Part shown: positions 8,703 through 21,738 of the stretch, piece after piece | How positions within the stretch are numbered: the stretch's first letter is position 1 | How the letters are laid out: each line of letters opens with the position of its first letter | DNA from: Luminiphilus sp. | GTDB taxonomy: Bacteria; Pseudomonadota; Gammaproteobacteria; Pseudomonadales; Halieaceae | Direction: 5' to 3' | NCBI GenBank assembly: GCA_029242325.1 | Contig: JAQWUD010000039.1 | Span: forward strand, 1-35,562 | DNA: 35,562 bases | The notes under the pieces: model-generated | The model's database searches: none | Told to the model about the DNA's origin: nothing | What the model saw: the letters and a program-made list of their open reading frames with translations, nothing else | Program-made: the position numbers and the translations under genes

Positions 8703-10007
8703 GTGCGTGAACTGCTCTCCATTCTTCCCGAGACGGTGACGTCTGCGCCGCGGTGGTGGGTTGCACTCTCGGGTGGGGCCGACAGTGTCGCGTTACTCTA
8801 TGGCTTGGCCGCCCTGCGCACCGAGCGGGGTGGGCCGCCGATCTCAGCGATTCATGTGAATCATGGTTTGCAGCCTGACGCTGCTGCGTGGCCCTCAGTC
8901 TGTCGGGGTCATTGCGAGGCGCTCGGAATATCGCTACGGGTGGAGCAGTGTCAGGTGGAGCAGTCGGGGCGCGGGCTCGAGGCAGAAGCGAGGCGGGTGC
9001 GATATGACGTCTTTGAATCGGTGCTGGCGACCGGAGAGGTGCTGTTCACGGCGCACCATGCTGACGATATGGTCGAGACCGTGTTGCTGCGTCTGCTCCG
9101 TGGTGCGGGCCCTCGAGGCTTGGCGGGGATTCCGCGACAGCGCAGCTGTGGCGCAGGACTTATTTTCAGGCCATTACTCGATACGAAGGCGTCGGCGATA
9201 AGGGAGGCAGTGGAGGCGGCAGGCCTCTCTTACGTGACGGACCCCAGCAACCTCGAAACAAAGCAGGATCGGAATTATCTGCGGCAGGTCGTATTGCCTC
9301 GGATAGGGGAGCGCTGGCCAGGTTACCGCGACACCATTCGGCGGGCCGCGAATCTGCAGAGCGCGACGCAGGACCGGTTAATGACAATGCCGTTGCCTCG
9401 CACTGAGACCGTGATGGGAGAGGCCGCCCTGGTCATCGATCCACTGAGTGATTCGTCCAATCTGGCCGCGCAGATTTATCAGTGGCTTGCCGGTGCAGTA
9501 GAGGCTACGCCGGACCAGCGGCGCCTGGTGGAATTTGCGAGACAAGCGCTCACGGCCAAGCCTGACCGGCTGCCGGAACTGAAGTGGGGGGCGGAATGCC
9601 TGCGGGCTTGGGGGGGTATGATCGTTCGGGCGACCGAGCCTGATCCCGCGGTTGATTGGCCCTCGGAACTGATTGTCGGACAGTGCAGCCAGGGGCCCTG
9701 GGGCAAATGTGATTGGGAGCAGGCTGATTCGGGGCAGGGATTGCCTGAGGGCATGCTTTTGGGTGTAGTGCCGGCCCTCAGTATGTCGCGGCTGACCCTG
9801 CCCAACCGTCCGCGCAAATCGATGAAAAAGAGCCTTCAGGAGTTAAGAGTCCCTCCATGGTGGCGTAGCTATCTCCCTGTTTTTGAACACAAAGGCACTC
9901 CGGTATGGGCTGTCAGTGCCGGTCCGCTGGCAGGGCTGGAGCAGTACGCGACGACGCGCGACGAACCACGCCTAGCGCCGGTATGGCAGGCGCGAGGTGC
10001 AGTTTAA
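8703..10007 (+). CDS. tilS: tRNA(Ile)-lysidine synthetase
   Basis: TilS changes the wobble cytidine of the CAU-anticodon tRNA-Ile to lysidine, so that it reads AUA. The 434-residue protein carries the N-type ATP pyrophosphatase PP-loop SGGADS (23-28). It also has the TilS motif around VTDPSNLETKQDRNYLRQ and ends in the small C-terminal domain that contains RLTLPNRPRKSMKKSLQE. The length matches E. coli TilS (432). The GTG at 8703 is the most upstream start that clears the accA stop and leaves the family N-terminus complete. It is probably co-transcribed with accA. Confidence 0.95.
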   Translation: MRELLSILPETVTSAPRWWVALSGGADSVALLYGLAALRTERGGPPISAIHVNHGLQPDAAAWPSVCRGHCEALGISLRVEQCQVEQSGRGLEAEARRVRYDVFESVLATGEVLFTAHHADDMVETVLLRLLRGAGPRGLAGIPRQRSCGAGLIFRPLLDTKASAIREAVEAAGLSYVTDPSNLETKQDRNYLRQVVLPRIGERWPGYRDTIRRAANLQSATQDRLMTMPLPRTETVMGEAALVIDPLSDSSNLAAQIYQWLAGAVEATPDQRRLVEFARQALTAKPDRLPELKWGAECLRAWGGMIVRATEPDPAVDWPSELIVGQCSQGPWGKCDWEQADSGQGLPEGMLLGVVPALSMSRLTLPNRPRKSMKKSLQELRVPPWWRSYLPVFEHKGTPVWAVSAGPLAGLEQYATTRDEPRLAPVWQARGAV

Positions 10008-10034
10008 ATTGAGCCGGCAGGGGCTTCCTGTTAG

Positions 10035-12610
<2,576 letters not shown>

Positions 12611-12635
12611 ACCCGCAACAAACAGGAGCCAATGA

Positions 12636-13924
<1,289 letters not shown>

Positions 13925-13925
<1 letters not shown>

Positions 13926-14209
13926 TGCGCTGGCTAATGGGTGTCTTGGTGGGGCTCCTGGTAGTCCTGCAATACCGCCTATGGCTTGCTGATGGTGGCC
14001 TTGCCGAGGCCAGTCGACTCAGAGAGCAGCTTGCCCAGGCTGAGGCTGAGAACGCAGCGCTCACGGCCCGAAACGATGTTCTGGCACAAGAGGTGGTGGC
14101 GCTCCAGAATGGGATGGAGGCGGTTGAAAAGAGCGCCCGTGAAAATCTGGGGCTCATCAAAGAGGGCGAAATCTACTACCAGTTCATCGAGGAGCAAGTG
14201 GCTCAATGA
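13925..14209 (+). CDS. ftsB: Cell division protein FtsB
   Basis: FtsB is a small bitopic protein of the FtsQLB complex, which signals septal peptidoglycan synthesis to FtsWI. The 94-residue protein has a short cytoplasmic start, a membrane helix at about 4-20 (LMGVLVGLLVVLQY), then a periplasmic coiled coil rich in Leu, Ala and Glu (about 25-70), and the conserved ARENLGLIKEGEIYYQF region near its end. The ATG overlaps the eno stop by one base (TGATG) and the stop overlaps ispD, so it sits in the usual eno-ftsB-ispD arrangement. Confidence 0.95.
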
Positions 14210-14910
14210 AGAGTATCTGGGCAGTAGTACCCGCGGCGGGATCGGGGCGTCGGGTGGGTGGCGAAATACCTAAGCAGTACCGCGAAATCGCGGGCGCTCC
14301 TCTGATGGAGCATACCCTGCAGGCGCTGTTGCGATCGGCTGATATCCGCGGTGTAGTGGTCGCGCTGGATCCCTCGGATCGTCGCGCTGACTCGATTGCG
14401 AGCCTCGCGGACGTGCGGGTGCAGACGACCCCCGGTGGCGGTGAGCGAGCCGATTCGGTGCTGGCGGGGTTGGATGCGCTGCATGATCGGGCCTCGGATG
14501 GGGATTGGGTACTGGTTCATGATGCGGCGAGGCCCTGTTTGGGCTTTGATGCGCTCTCAGCACTGATCAATCAGGTGCGATTGCTGGGGGAGGGGGCCAT
14601 ACTGGCGGAACCGGTCGCTGACACGCTCAAGCAGGTATCAAGTGAGGGACGGATAAGCGGCACATTGGAGCGGGGAGGGGTATGGCGCGCGCAGACGCCT
14701 CAGCTGTTCCCCCTGTCACGGCTTCGGGAGGCACTCATGCGGTGTTTGGCGCAAGGGGTGCAGGTGACCGATGAGGCGATGGCAATGGAGTGGGCGGGTG
14801 AGCCGGTCCATGTGGTGGAGGGCCCCTCGAGCAATATCAAGGTGACGGTCGAGTCGGATCTGTTATTCGCTGAGCTACTGTTGAAGAAGAGAGAAGCGGG
14901 GACTCTATGA
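14206..14910 (+). CDS. ispD: 2-C-methyl-D-erythritol 4-phosphate cytidylyltransferase
   Basis: IspD joins CTP and MEP in the non-mevalonate isoprenoid pathway. The 234-residue protein has the nucleotidyltransferase N-terminus [18 protein letters not shown] (the glycine-rich CTP loop with conserved Arg and Lys), the block [10 protein letters not shown], and the C-terminal [10 protein letters not shown] motif. The start codon overlaps the ftsB stop (ATGA) and the 3' end overlaps ispF in the same way. PyrG, which makes CTP, the cosubstrate of IspD, is encoded upstream in the same block. Confidence 0.97.
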   Translation: MKSIWAVVPAAGSGRRVGGEIPKQYREIAGAPLMEHTLQALLRSADIRGVVVALDPSDRRADSIASLADVRVQTTPGGGERADSVLAGLDALHDRASDGDWVLVHDAARPCLGFDALSALINQVRLLGEGAILAEPVADTLKQVSSEGRISGTLERGGVWRAQTPQLFPLSRLREALMRCLAQGVQVTDEAMAMEWAGEPVHVVEGPSSNIKVTVESDLLFAELLLKKREAGTL

Positions 14911-15395
14911 TGCGAATGGGTCACGGCTACGACGTACACGCTTTTACCGAGGGCGAACACGTCATGCTGTGCGGTGTTGCAGTGCCCTGCAAGTATGGCC
15001 TCTTGGCGCACTCGGATGGTGATGTGGCCTTACATGCGCTGTGCGATGCCTTGCTCGGTGCGGCAGGCCTTGGGGATATTGGCCACCATTTCCCCGATAC
15101 TGACCCGGCGTTTCGGGGCGCCGATAGCGGCGCGCTCTTGCGTTCGGTGGCGGAAAACCTCAGCGCGAACGGCTGGGGTGTCATCAATGTCGATCTCACC
15201 ATTATTGCCCAGATCCCTAAAATCAGCCCTTATATTGAAGAGATGCGCAAGCGGGTCGCTGCGGCTTTAGCGGTGCCATCGGGTCAAGTCAATGTGAAGG
15301 CAACGACGACAGAACGTCTGGGCTTCATTGGCCGCGAGGAAGGCATAGCGGCACACGCTGTCGCACTGATTGGCAATGAGGCGTTTCCCAGATGA
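14907..15395 (+). CDS. ispF: 2-C-methyl-D-erythritol 2,4-cyclodiphosphate synthase
   Basis: IspF closes CDP-ME 2-phosphate to the cyclodiphosphate, downstream of IspD and IspE. The 162-residue protein shows the zinc ligands Asp and His in GHGYDVHAF, the block [19 protein letters not shown] with the third zinc-ligand His, GHHFPDTDP, and the C-terminal [14 protein letters not shown]. Its ATG overlaps the ispD stop by four bases. A second in-frame ATG follows immediately (14910) and could also be used. In many gammaproteobacteria truD and surE come next; here the stop overlaps pcm directly. Confidence 0.97.
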   Translation: MMRMGHGYDVHAFTEGEHVMLCGVAVPCKYGLLAHSDGDVALHALCDALLGAAGLGDIGHHFPDTDPAFRGADSGALLRSVAENLSANGWGVINVDLTIIAQIPKISPYIEEMRKRVAAALAVPSGQVNVKATTTERLGFIGREEGIAAHAVALIGNEAFPR

Positions 15396-16045
15396 ACCAA
15401 ATGGGAATTGGAATGACATCCCAGCGGACGCGGGAGCGCTTGATACAGCGATTGATGGATCAGGGCATCACGCATTTTGAGGTGCTGGAGGCGATTCGGA
15501 GCATGCCGCGGCACTTGTTCGTCGATGAAGCGTTGGCTCACCGATCGTATGAGGATACAGCCCTTCCCATTGGTTATGGGCAGACGCTGTCGCAGCCCTA
15601 TATGGTGGCGAGGATGAGCGAACTCGCGCTTGCGCGGGGCCGTCCCGGGAAAGTGCTTGAGCTGGGGAGTGGGTCCGGCTACCAAACCGCAATTCTGGCG
15701 TCTCTGGTGGGTGAAATCTGCGCGGTAGAGCGCATCAAGCCATTGGTGGAGCGCGCGAGAAAGCAATTGCGATCACTCAAGATACGCAATGTTCGGTTGC
15801 GGCATGGTGATGGCCTCGAGGGATGGTCCAGTGAAGCGCCCTTTGATGTGATTCTCGGCGCAGCAGCGCCCGAGCAGGTGCCTGCAGGGCTACTCGAACA
15901 GCTCGCGCCGGGTGGTCGTCTGATTCTTCCTGTAGGGGGACGCAGGCAAACCCTTATGATGGTGACGGCCACGCCAGACGGTTATGTCGAAGAGGCGGTC
16001 GAGGCGGTGAACTTTGTTCCCATGATCAGTGGTGTGGAGCGTTGA
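15392..16045 (+). CDS. pcm: Protein-L-isoaspartate O-methyltransferase
   Basis: Pcm methylates isoaspartate residues with S-adenosylmethionine and starts repair of aged proteins. The 217-residue protein has the family block [20 protein letters not shown], the methyltransferase motif [17 protein letters not shown], and [23 protein letters not shown] 15392 overlaps the ispF stop by four bases; further in-frame ATG codons at 15401 and 15413 are weaker choices because they lose the coupling. In E. coli and Pseudomonas pcm follows surE; surE and truD are missing here. Its stop overlaps the DUF368 gene. Confidence 0.94.
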   Translation: MNQMGIGMTSQRTRERLIQRLMDQGITHFEVLEAIRSMPRHLFVDEALAHRSYEDTALPIGYGQTLSQPYMVARMSELALARGRPGKVLELGSGSGYQTAILASLVGEICAVERIKPLVERARKQLRSLKIRNVRLRHGDGLEGWSSEAPFDVILGAAAPEQVPAGLLEQLAPGGRLILPVGGRRQTLMMVTATPDGYVEEAVEAVNFVPMISGVER

Positions 16046-16953
16046 GGCCGGAACCGCTTGGCGTGTTTTGGCGGGGGCTCCTTATGGGGGCCGCAGATGT
16101 GGTGCCGGGCGTATCGGGTGGCACTATTGCGCTGGTCACGGGTATTTATGAGCGGCTACTCAACGCACTGGCTGCCTTTGATGGGGAGGCGATCAGTTTG
16201 TTGATCGCAGGCCGATGGCGTGTTTTCTGGTACCGCATGGATGGTCCCTTTCTCGGCGCGCTATTCACGGGAATCCTCGTCGCTGTCTTCACGCTCGCCC
16301 AGGGTATCGACTGGTTGTTGCAACACTATCCTCAGCCTCTATGGGCTTTTTTTTGCGGGCTGGTATTAACAAGCGGGCTCTCGTTGGTGCGTGACGAGAC
16401 CAATTTGGCAACAGTCGATGGATTTGTGCTTTTTGTGCTTGGCGTCGCGCTGGTTGTGGCGATCGCGTTGGCGCCTCGGGCGGACTTCCTGACGGGACTG
16501 CCCGGATTCTTCTTCGGCGGCGCGGTGGCGATCTGTGCAATGATTCTGCCGGGTATTTCTGGCAGTTTTGTGCTCGTGCTCCTCGGGATCTATCCGCAGG
16601 TGCTGGCAGCGGTAAGCGACTTACGCCTTACGCCACTGGTGGTTTTTGCGTTGGGCTGTGCCGTGGGTCTGATGCTTTTCAGTCGGATCTTGAGGTGGAT
16701 GCTGGCGCGTGCCCGGGGGCGCGTGATGGCCCTCTTGAGCGGGATTTTACTCGGCTCTCTGGTGTCGATCTGGCCTTGGAAGTTGGTGACGAGCGTTGAG
16801 TTATCGGGCAACTTGGCTGAGCTCACGCGGCCGGTGCTACCCAATCATGTTTCGTTGGCAGACCCGCAATTAGGCGTTTGCCTGCTGGCTTTTATAGGTG
16901 GGGTGGTGGCGATATGGTCGCTGCGGCGATTGGCAGGTGTGCGCTATGGCTAA
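16042..16953 (+). CDS. DUF368 membrane protein, PopT-type polyprenyl-phosphate transporter
   Basis: DUF368 proteins were recently shown to be one of two families that return undecaprenyl phosphate across the cytoplasmic membrane for reuse in peptidoglycan and O-antigen synthesis (PopT; the other family is DedA/UptA). The 303-residue protein is strongly hydrophobic, with about eight or nine helices. It carries two related signature loops, VVPGVSGGT near residue 25 and ILPGISGS near residue 170, as expected for the two inverted halves of the family. The start is a TTG at 16042 inside the pcm stop (TTGA overlap); no ATG or GTG lies upstream in frame, and the next ATG would cut the first signature. 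It overlaps nlpD by eight bases. The family call is firm; transport activity is by homology. Confidence 0.88.
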   Translation: MRPEPLGVFWRGLLMGAADVVPGVSGGTIALVTGIYERLLNALAAFDGEAISLLIAGRWRVFWYRMDGPFLGALFTGILVAVFTLAQGIDWLLQHYPQPLWAFFCGLVLTSGLSLVRDETNLATVDGFVLFVLGVALVVAIALAPRADFLTGLPGFFFGGAVAICAMILPGISGSFVLVLLGIYPQVLAAVSDLRLTPLVVFALGCAVGLMLFSRILRWMLARARGRVMALLSGILLGSLVSIWPWKLVTSVELSGNLAELTRPVLPNHVSLADPQLGVCLLAFIGGVVAIWSLRRLAGVRYG

Positions 16954-17830
16954 ACGCAGGTGGCGCTCGTTTACAGGGTGTAGCGTTTTAGTGCTGATGA
17001 CGATGTTCGGCGCCTGCGCCGAACACACGCCTACCGTTATCGAGGACCGATCGGTTGCCTTGGTCGAGGCGCTGCCTGAAATCAGGCAGACTGGGGTAAC
17101 GGGTGCCAGAGAGGGCGACGGAGTGCCGCCGGTGGGCACTGTTTATATTATCAAACCCGGTGATACGCTGTATTCCGTTGCATTCAGGTTGGACATTGAT
17201 TATCGAACTCTGGCAAGTTACAACGGGATTGTGGCGCCTTATTTGATCAGGGTGGGACAGTCGCTGAATACTATACCGACGGCGCTACCTGATGGTGCGA
17301 GCGATATACCGAATTCGGCCCCGGCATCACCGCCACCGGTAACCTCCAGCAATGCCATTGGCGCGAACACGCCTGCCAAGCCCTCTGACGCCGACGATAA
17401 AGGGAGTGTGCAACGCCCGTCCAGTGTGGGTTCTAACAACGACCGGCCGTCACGGAACTACCCGGTGGATCGTTGGATCTGGCCTGCGAAGGGCGGGGTC
17501 GCGCGAGTCTTCTCCGAGGATCTTCATAAAGGAATTGACCTGACCGGTGAAAAGGGCGACGCCGTGAGGGCGACGGCGGCAGGCATCGTGGTCTATGCGG
17601 GAACTAGCGTGACGGGTTACGGTGCGCTATTGATCGTAAAACATAACGACGCATTTCTGAGCGCTTATGGACACAACGACGCGCTGCTTGTTGCTGAGGG
17701 GCAGTGGGTGGAGGCCGGTCAGTTGATCGCGCACATGGGTAGTTCCGGCGCCGATGCGGTGAAGCTCCACTTCGAAATACGGCGCAATGGGCGTCCAGTG
17801 GACCCCATCGGGTTACTGTCGTCGCGGTGA
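16946..17830 (+). CDS. nlpD: NlpD/LytM-type lipoprotein, amidase activator
   Basis: NlpD activates the septal amidase AmiC and so helps daughter cells separate. From the ATG at 16946 the protein is 294 residues. It has a lipoprotein signal ending in FGAC (Cys24), a LysM peptidoglycan-binding domain (66-108, IIKPGDTLYSVAFRL), a Pro/Ser/Asn-rich linker, and a LytM/M23 domain (about 178-290). The zinc-site pattern is only partly kept: His194 and Asp198 (HKGID) and His275 are present, but Lys273 replaces the first His of the HxH motif. It is therefore probably catalytically inactive, as in E. coli NlpD. In-frame upstream codons to 16898 exist but would place extra residues before the signal peptide. 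rpoS, its usual downstream neighbour, is absent. Confidence 0.92.
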   Translation: MAKRRWRSFTGCSVLVLMTMFGACAEHTPTVIEDRSVALVEALPEIRQTGVTGAREGDGVPPVGTVYIIKPGDTLYSVAFRLDIDYRTLASYNGIVAPYLIRVGQSLNTIPTALPDGASDIPNSAPASPPPVTSSNAIGANTPAKPSDADDKGSVQRPSSVGSNNDRPSRNYPVDRWIWPAKGGVARVFSEDLHKGIDLTGEKGDAVRATAAGIVVYAGTSVTGYGALLIVKHNDAFLSAYGHNDALLVAEGQWVEAGQLIAHMGSSGADAVKLHFEIRRNGRPVDPIGLLSSR

Positions 17831-17875
17831 TGAGTCGCAGCGATGGGGTTGCGTGCACGTGCCCGCAAGGACTCC

Positions 17876-18199
17876 CTAGCGCTCCATTAGCTCGAGTTTG
17901 CCTGGTTTGCCGGCCCAGTCTTCCGCATCCGGTAGCGGTTCCTTCCGTTCAGTGATATTTGGCCAGACTTCCGCCAGCTCGGCATTCAATTGCAGGAAGG
18001 CGTCCTGATCAGCGGGCAGCTCATCCTCTGAGAAAATGGCGTCAACGGGGCACTCGGGCTCGCAGAGCGCGCAATCTATGCACTCATCGGGATGTATGAC
18101 AAGGAAGTTGGGGCCCTCGTAAAAACAATCCACAGGACATACTTCTACACAGTCTGTGTGCTTACACTTGATGCAATCTTCACCCACTACAAAAGTCAT
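17876..18199 (-). CDS. fdxA: Seven-iron ferredoxin FdxA
   Basis: This is a small electron carrier with one [3Fe-4S] and one [4Fe-4S] cluster. In the 107-residue protein the cysteines fall at 9, 12, 17, 21, 25, 40, 43, 46 and 50. These are the positions of Azotobacter ferredoxin I shifted by one, so 9, 17 and 50 should hold the 3Fe cluster and 21, 40, 43 and 46 the 4Fe cluster. The C-terminal tail (about 55-107) is the acidic extension typical of this family. A GAGG lies seven bases before the ATG. It lies 60 bases downstream of mutS on the same strand, an arrangement also seen in pseudomonads, and it converges with nlpD. Confidence 0.95.
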   Translation of the reverse strand: MTFVVGEDCIKCKHTDCVEVCPVDCFYEGPNFLVIHPDECIDCALCEPECPVDAIFSEDELPADQDAFLQLNAELAEVWPNITERKEPLPDAEDWAGKPGKLELMER

Positions 18200-18259
18200 A
18201 CCGATACCTCGTTCATCCCGGGGCGAAGGATACTGGCTGAGGCGGATTTTGAAAACTGC

Positions 18260-20824
18260 TCACGACGCATCATTGAGCTTCTCTTTTAACGCATAGATCC
18301 AGTCCAGTGCCTCTCTGGCGCTCATACTGTCAGGGTCCAGATCGCGAAGTTGGGTCGCGGCAGCGGCGCTTGGCTCTAGTTCGCTTGCTGTAAACAGTTC
18401 GGTTTGTGTGGGTGCTGGCCCGGCAGACCGTCCGCCCTCCAATTCGCGCAGCTTCTCTCTCGCAGTATCCAGAACAGAGCCTGGTACACCTGCAAGCTTC
18501 GCAACTTGCAGACCAAAACTGCGATTGGCGGGCCCCTCCTGAATTTGATGAAGGAAGACGACATGGTCCTCGTGTTCGGTGGCGTCTAAATGCACATTGG
18601 CCATGGCAGCGTGCTGGTCGGGTAATGCGGTGAGTTCAAAATAGTGGGTGGCAAAAAAGGTGAGGGCGCCAATTTGATTTGCAAGTGCCAGCGCGCTGGC
18701 CCACGCGATACTGAGACCATCAAATGTGCTTGTGCCGCGACCAATCTCGTCCATCAGCACCAAACTGCGCTCAGTGGCATTGTGTAAAATGTTGGCGGTC
18801 TCAGTCATTTCAACCATGAAGGTTGATCGGCCGCTGGCGAGATCATCTGAAGACCCAATGCGGGTAAAAATTCTGTCCAGGCAGGAGAGCGTCACCGTTT
18901 TTGCCGGCACAAAGGCGCCTACATGAGCCAGCAACGCGATTAGCGCATTCTGGCGCATGTAGGTTGATTTTCCCCCCATGTTGGGCCCCGTAATCAGCAG
19001 CATGCGCCGCTTCTGATCTAGATGCGTGTCGTTGGGAATGAAGGGCGTATCTCTCACTGCTTCGACGACCAGGTGTCTTCCTGCCTCTACATGGAGTAGC
19101 GAGTCTTCACAAAAAACCGGGCGACACAGGTTAAGATTGATGGCACGCTCCGCAAAACAGCCGATGACATCGACGTCGCACAAGGCAGTAGCGGTGGTCT
19201 GAAGCGGTGCCAGAGATTTCGCTAGCTCTGCCACGAGCTGCTCATACAGGAATTTCTCTCTGGCCAGTGCCCGGCTCTTGCTTGACAGCGCTTTGTCCTC
19301 GAACGTTTTGAGTTCGGGTGTAATAAACCGCTCAACGTTTTTGAGGGTCTGACGGCGTTGATACGTATCGGGTGCTTGCTCTGACTGTGCGCGACTGATT
19401 TCGATGTAATAACCGTGCACTCGGTTGTATCCCACTTTGAGTGTGGAGAGGCCGGTGCTATCTCGCTCCCTTTGCTCTATCTGCACAAGATAGGCGCCCG
19501 CGTTCTCGCTGATCGAACGCAGCTCATCAAGTTCTTCATCGTAGCCGTGCCCGATCACACCGCCGTCGCGGATGAGGACCGGCGGGTTCTCGACAATGGC
19601 GCGCTCCAGCAGCGTGGTGATTGCTGTGTAATCAGGCATATCGGAGGCAAGCTGCCGGAGGAGCGATGTATCCTCAGGCAGCCGGTTTCGAATGAGTGGT
19701 AGAAGTCCGAGGCTGTTTCCAAGGCGGCTGAGGTCTCGAGGTCGCGCTGAACCCAGCGCCACTCGCGCGAGGATTCTCTCTAGGTCAGCAATGTCCTTCA
19801 ATGCGTCCCGAAGAGGTTCGAATTGATAATCGTCTGCCAAACTTTGGACTGCATCAAGGCGCTGCTCTATTAAATGCCGATCCCTGATGGGGCGGTGCAG
19901 CCAGCGCCTCAGGTGCCGGGCGCCCATGGCTGTAATAGTACTGTCGTATACCGCAAACAGAGTGTGCGCCTCGCCGCCGCTCAGCGTGAGATCAATTTCC
20001 AGATTTCGGCGGGTGGCGGCGTCCAGAACGACCGTGTCGCTGGCTGACTCTGCGTGTATCGCGCGGATGTGGGGCAGCTCGCTGCGCTGAGTATCCTTTA
20101 CGTAGTGCAGTAGAGCGCCGGCCGCCGCGATCGCAGGCCCAAGCCCGGCACAACCAAAGCCCGCGAGGTCTTTAGTTTGAAATTGCCGCTGAAGATCCTC
20201 TCTTGCAACGGCTTCATCAAACAGCCAATCGGGCAGTGAGCGAATTGCGCCGGGCCACGCGGCTTCCATCAGTCGGCTCGACTCAGGAACCAGAATCTCT
20301 GCGGGAGTCAGCCGGGCCAGTGCCGCCTCAAGGGCCAACTCATCCTGCACTTCGGTGACCAGAAAGCGGCCACTGCTCACGTCAAGCCACGCTAGACCAT
20401 ATGCTGCTACCGAGGTGGCAACGGCAAGGATCAATGCATCCTGTTTGGCGTCTAGCAGGGACTCATCGGTCAAGGTGCCTGGGGTGACGATGCGAACCAC
20501 TTCTCGCTCGACCGGTCCTTTGCTGGTGGCGGGGTCGCCAATTTGTTCCGCTATGGCGACTGAACGGCCTGCTTTGACTAGCCTTGCCAGATACCCCTCG
20601 GCGGCGTGATAGGGCACGCCCGCCATTGGAATGGGCTGCCCGGCAGATTTGCCGCGGCTGGTTAGTGTGATATCGAGTATTCTCGATGCGATTTTTGCGT
20701 CTTCATAAAAGAGTTCATAGAAATCACCCATGCGATAAAAGAGCAGGTCAGCAGGATGCGCTCGCTTGATGGCGAGGTACTGCTGCATCATGGGGGTGTG
20801 TGCGGCGGATGGCGTGTCACTCAT
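18260..20824 (-). CDS. mutS: DNA mismatch repair protein MutS
   Basis: MutS recognises base mismatches and small loops and starts methyl-directed repair with MutL. From the ATG at 20824 the protein is 854 residues (E. coli 853). A TTG ten codons upstream (20854) is possible but gives a non-family extension. The mismatch-binding domain I has the conserved Phe-Tyr-Glu wedge motif in [11 protein letters not shown]. The lever/clamp region follows, then the ATPase with Walker [14 protein letters not shown], Walker [17 protein letters not shown] and the FATHYFEL block. The C-terminal end ([19 protein letters not shown]) matches the dimerisation tail. No truncation or frameshift is visible. Confidence 0.97.
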   Translation of the reverse strand: MSDTPSAAHTPMMQQYLAIKRAHPADLLFYRMGDFYELFYEDAKIASRILDITLTSRGKSAGQPIPMAGVPYHAAEGYLARLVKAGRSVAIAEQIGDPATSKGPVEREVVRIVTPGTLTDESLLDAKQDALILAVATSVAAYGLAWLDVSSGRFLVTEVQDELALEAALARLTPAEILVPESSRLMEAAWPGAIRSLPDWLFDEAVAREDLQRQFQTKDLAGFGCAGLGPAIAAAGALLHYVKDTQRSELPHIRAIHAESASDTVVLDAATRRNLEIDLTLSGGEAHTLFAVYDSTITAMGARHLRRWLHRPIRDRHLIEQRLDAVQSLADDYQFEPLRDALKDIADLERILARVALGSARPRDLSRLGNSLGLLPLIRNRLPEDTSLLRQLASDMPDYTAITTLLERAIVENPPVLIRDGGVIGHGYDEELDELRSISENAGAYLVQIEQRERDSTGLSTLKVGYNRVHGYYIEISRAQSEQAPDTYQRRQTLKNVERFITPELKTFEDKALSSKSRALAREKFLYEQLVAELAKSLAPLQTTATALCDVDVIGCFAERAINLNLCRPVFCEDSLLHVEAGRHLVVEAVRDTPFIPNDTHLDQKRRMLLITGPNMGGKSTYMRQNALIALLAHVGAFVPAKTVTLSCLDRIFTRIGSSDDLASGRSTFMVEMTETANILHNATERSLVLMDEIGRGTSTFDGLSIAWASALALANQIGALTFFATHYFELTALPDQHAAMANVHLDATEHEDHVVFLHQIQEGPANRSFGLQVAKLAGVPGSVLDTAREKLRELEGGRSAGPAPTQTELFTASELEPSAAAATQLRDLDPDSMSAREALDWIYALKEKLNDAS

Positions 20825-20898
20825 ACAGGGATTGTGACCCGCACCGCCGGACAAGGAAAGCGGACGTGTGGCGGACTAGGCCGCCTGTGAGGGTGGGG

Positions 20899-21204
20899 CT
20901 ACTGTGTAACCTGATCAACCACGCAGTACTGGGCAAAATCGGCTACCTCTTGGGTAGTCCATTCTCCCTTGGCTGTTCCTTTGAGGTCCTCGCACCAGGC
21001 TTCGCTGCCAATGGTGGTGGTCTCCAATACGCAGTGGGTCGCGAAGGTTTTGGCATCCGAGCCTGTCCACTCGCTTTTCTTCTTTTCGCCCATGGTGTTA
21101 CACCATCCCTCGCTGCCCGGTTTGTCGGCGCAGCCCCCGAGCGCGCCCAGGCTGGCACATATGAGAATATAGAAGAACGCTCTGATCGATTTGGAGTGTG
21201 TCAT
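20899..21204 (-). CDS. Small lipoprotein with two tandem DUF3012-like repeats
   Basis: The 101-residue protein starts MTHSKS, with a hydrophobic signal ending in the lipobox LGGC (Cys25), so it should be a lipoprotein. The mature part consists of two copies of one unit of about 35 residues: GSEGWCNTMGEKKKSEWT...THCVL and GSEAWCEDLKGTAKGEWT...QYCVV. Each copy holds the pattern GSExWC, a basic linker, EWT and a final Cys-Val, so a disulfide within each copy is likely. This matches my memory of DUF3012, which is usually a single unit in short lipoproteins. A TTG seven codons upstream (21225) is a less likely start. It lies upstream of mutS on the same strand but probably has its own transcript. 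Function unknown. Confidence 0.75.
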   Translation of the reverse strand: MTHSKSIRAFFYILICASLGALGGCADKPGSEGWCNTMGEKKKSEWTGSDAKTFATHCVLETTTIGSEAWCEDLKGTAKGEWTTQEVADFAQYCVVDQVTQ

Positions 21205-21454
21205 GTCTTGTTTCTTAAGTTGCAAAGCCAGTCGAGCATCCTACTAAAAAACCGCTGGCCGATGTGTGCATTAGATGACAACGTAGCGTGTTGGCGGCGA
21301 TGCGTTTTACTGGCAAGGGGTTCCGGCTTGCGCGATCGTGGATGTTGGTGCGACAGTGGTGATAGCCCCTTGCACGATATTAACGGCATCATAGTTGCCA
21401 CCGTGCATGTGCACTGCAAATCAATCATCAGACAATATTCACGAAGTGAAAAAC

Positions 21455-21663
21455 ATGAAAAAGGTCATCTTGTTTTTGTTCGTTGCCCTGTGGGTGCCAT
21501 TTACCGCGGTGCAGGATCTTGATTACGGGGAGGGAGGGTTCATCGCGAACTTCGATATTGACTCTGCCCACACCACCGATGGCACTAACTATAAAATTTC
21601 GGCAACGGGGAAGCCGATTTTGTTGCCAAGACCATGACCTTCAAGGTTTCACCGCTCAAGTAA
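21455..21663 (+). pseudogene. Small secreted protein interrupted by a one-base frameshift
   Basis: An ATG at 21455 begins MKKVILFLFVALWVPFTA, a clear signal peptide, followed by QDLDYGEGGFIANFDI and KISATG. The frame then reads KPILLPRP and stops at 21637. The frame displaced by one base at the GGGG run (21607-21610) continues as GEADFVAKTMTFKVSPLK and stops at 21661-21663. With five G instead of four, one smooth protein of about 69 residues would result. This is a recent inactivation, a run-length sequencing error or, less likely, programmed -1 frameshifting. I do not recognise the family. The upstream 230 bases show nothing else clear. Confidence 0.5.
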
Positions 21664-21684
21664 GTGGCGCGTAGGGGTATGGGT

Positions 21685-21712
21685 CAATAAAAAAGGGGGC
21701 GTAAGCCCCCTT
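21685..21712 (-). terminator. Rho-independent terminator for the 137-residue membrane protein gene
   Basis: AAGGGGGC (21693-21700), GTAA and GCCCCCTT (21705-21712) form a G+C-rich stem of eight pairs with a tetraloop. Read on the minus strand, the stem is followed by TTTTTTATTG. It lies 26 bases beyond the stop of the minus-strand gene ending at 21739. The A/T tract is only on the side useful to that strand, so I assign it there. Confidence 0.85.
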
Positions 21713-21738
21713 AAAGACATTGCACAGAAGTCTGAAAG

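Noticed and set aside
17831-17875. Terminator between nlpD and fdxA
   Set aside because: TTGCG and CGCAA can pair, but the stem is short and no T-run follows on either strand.
20800-21522. A 240-codon plus-strand ORF
   Set aside because: It is antisense to the start of mutS and to the DUF3012-like lipoprotein; no ribosome binding site and no protein-like domain.
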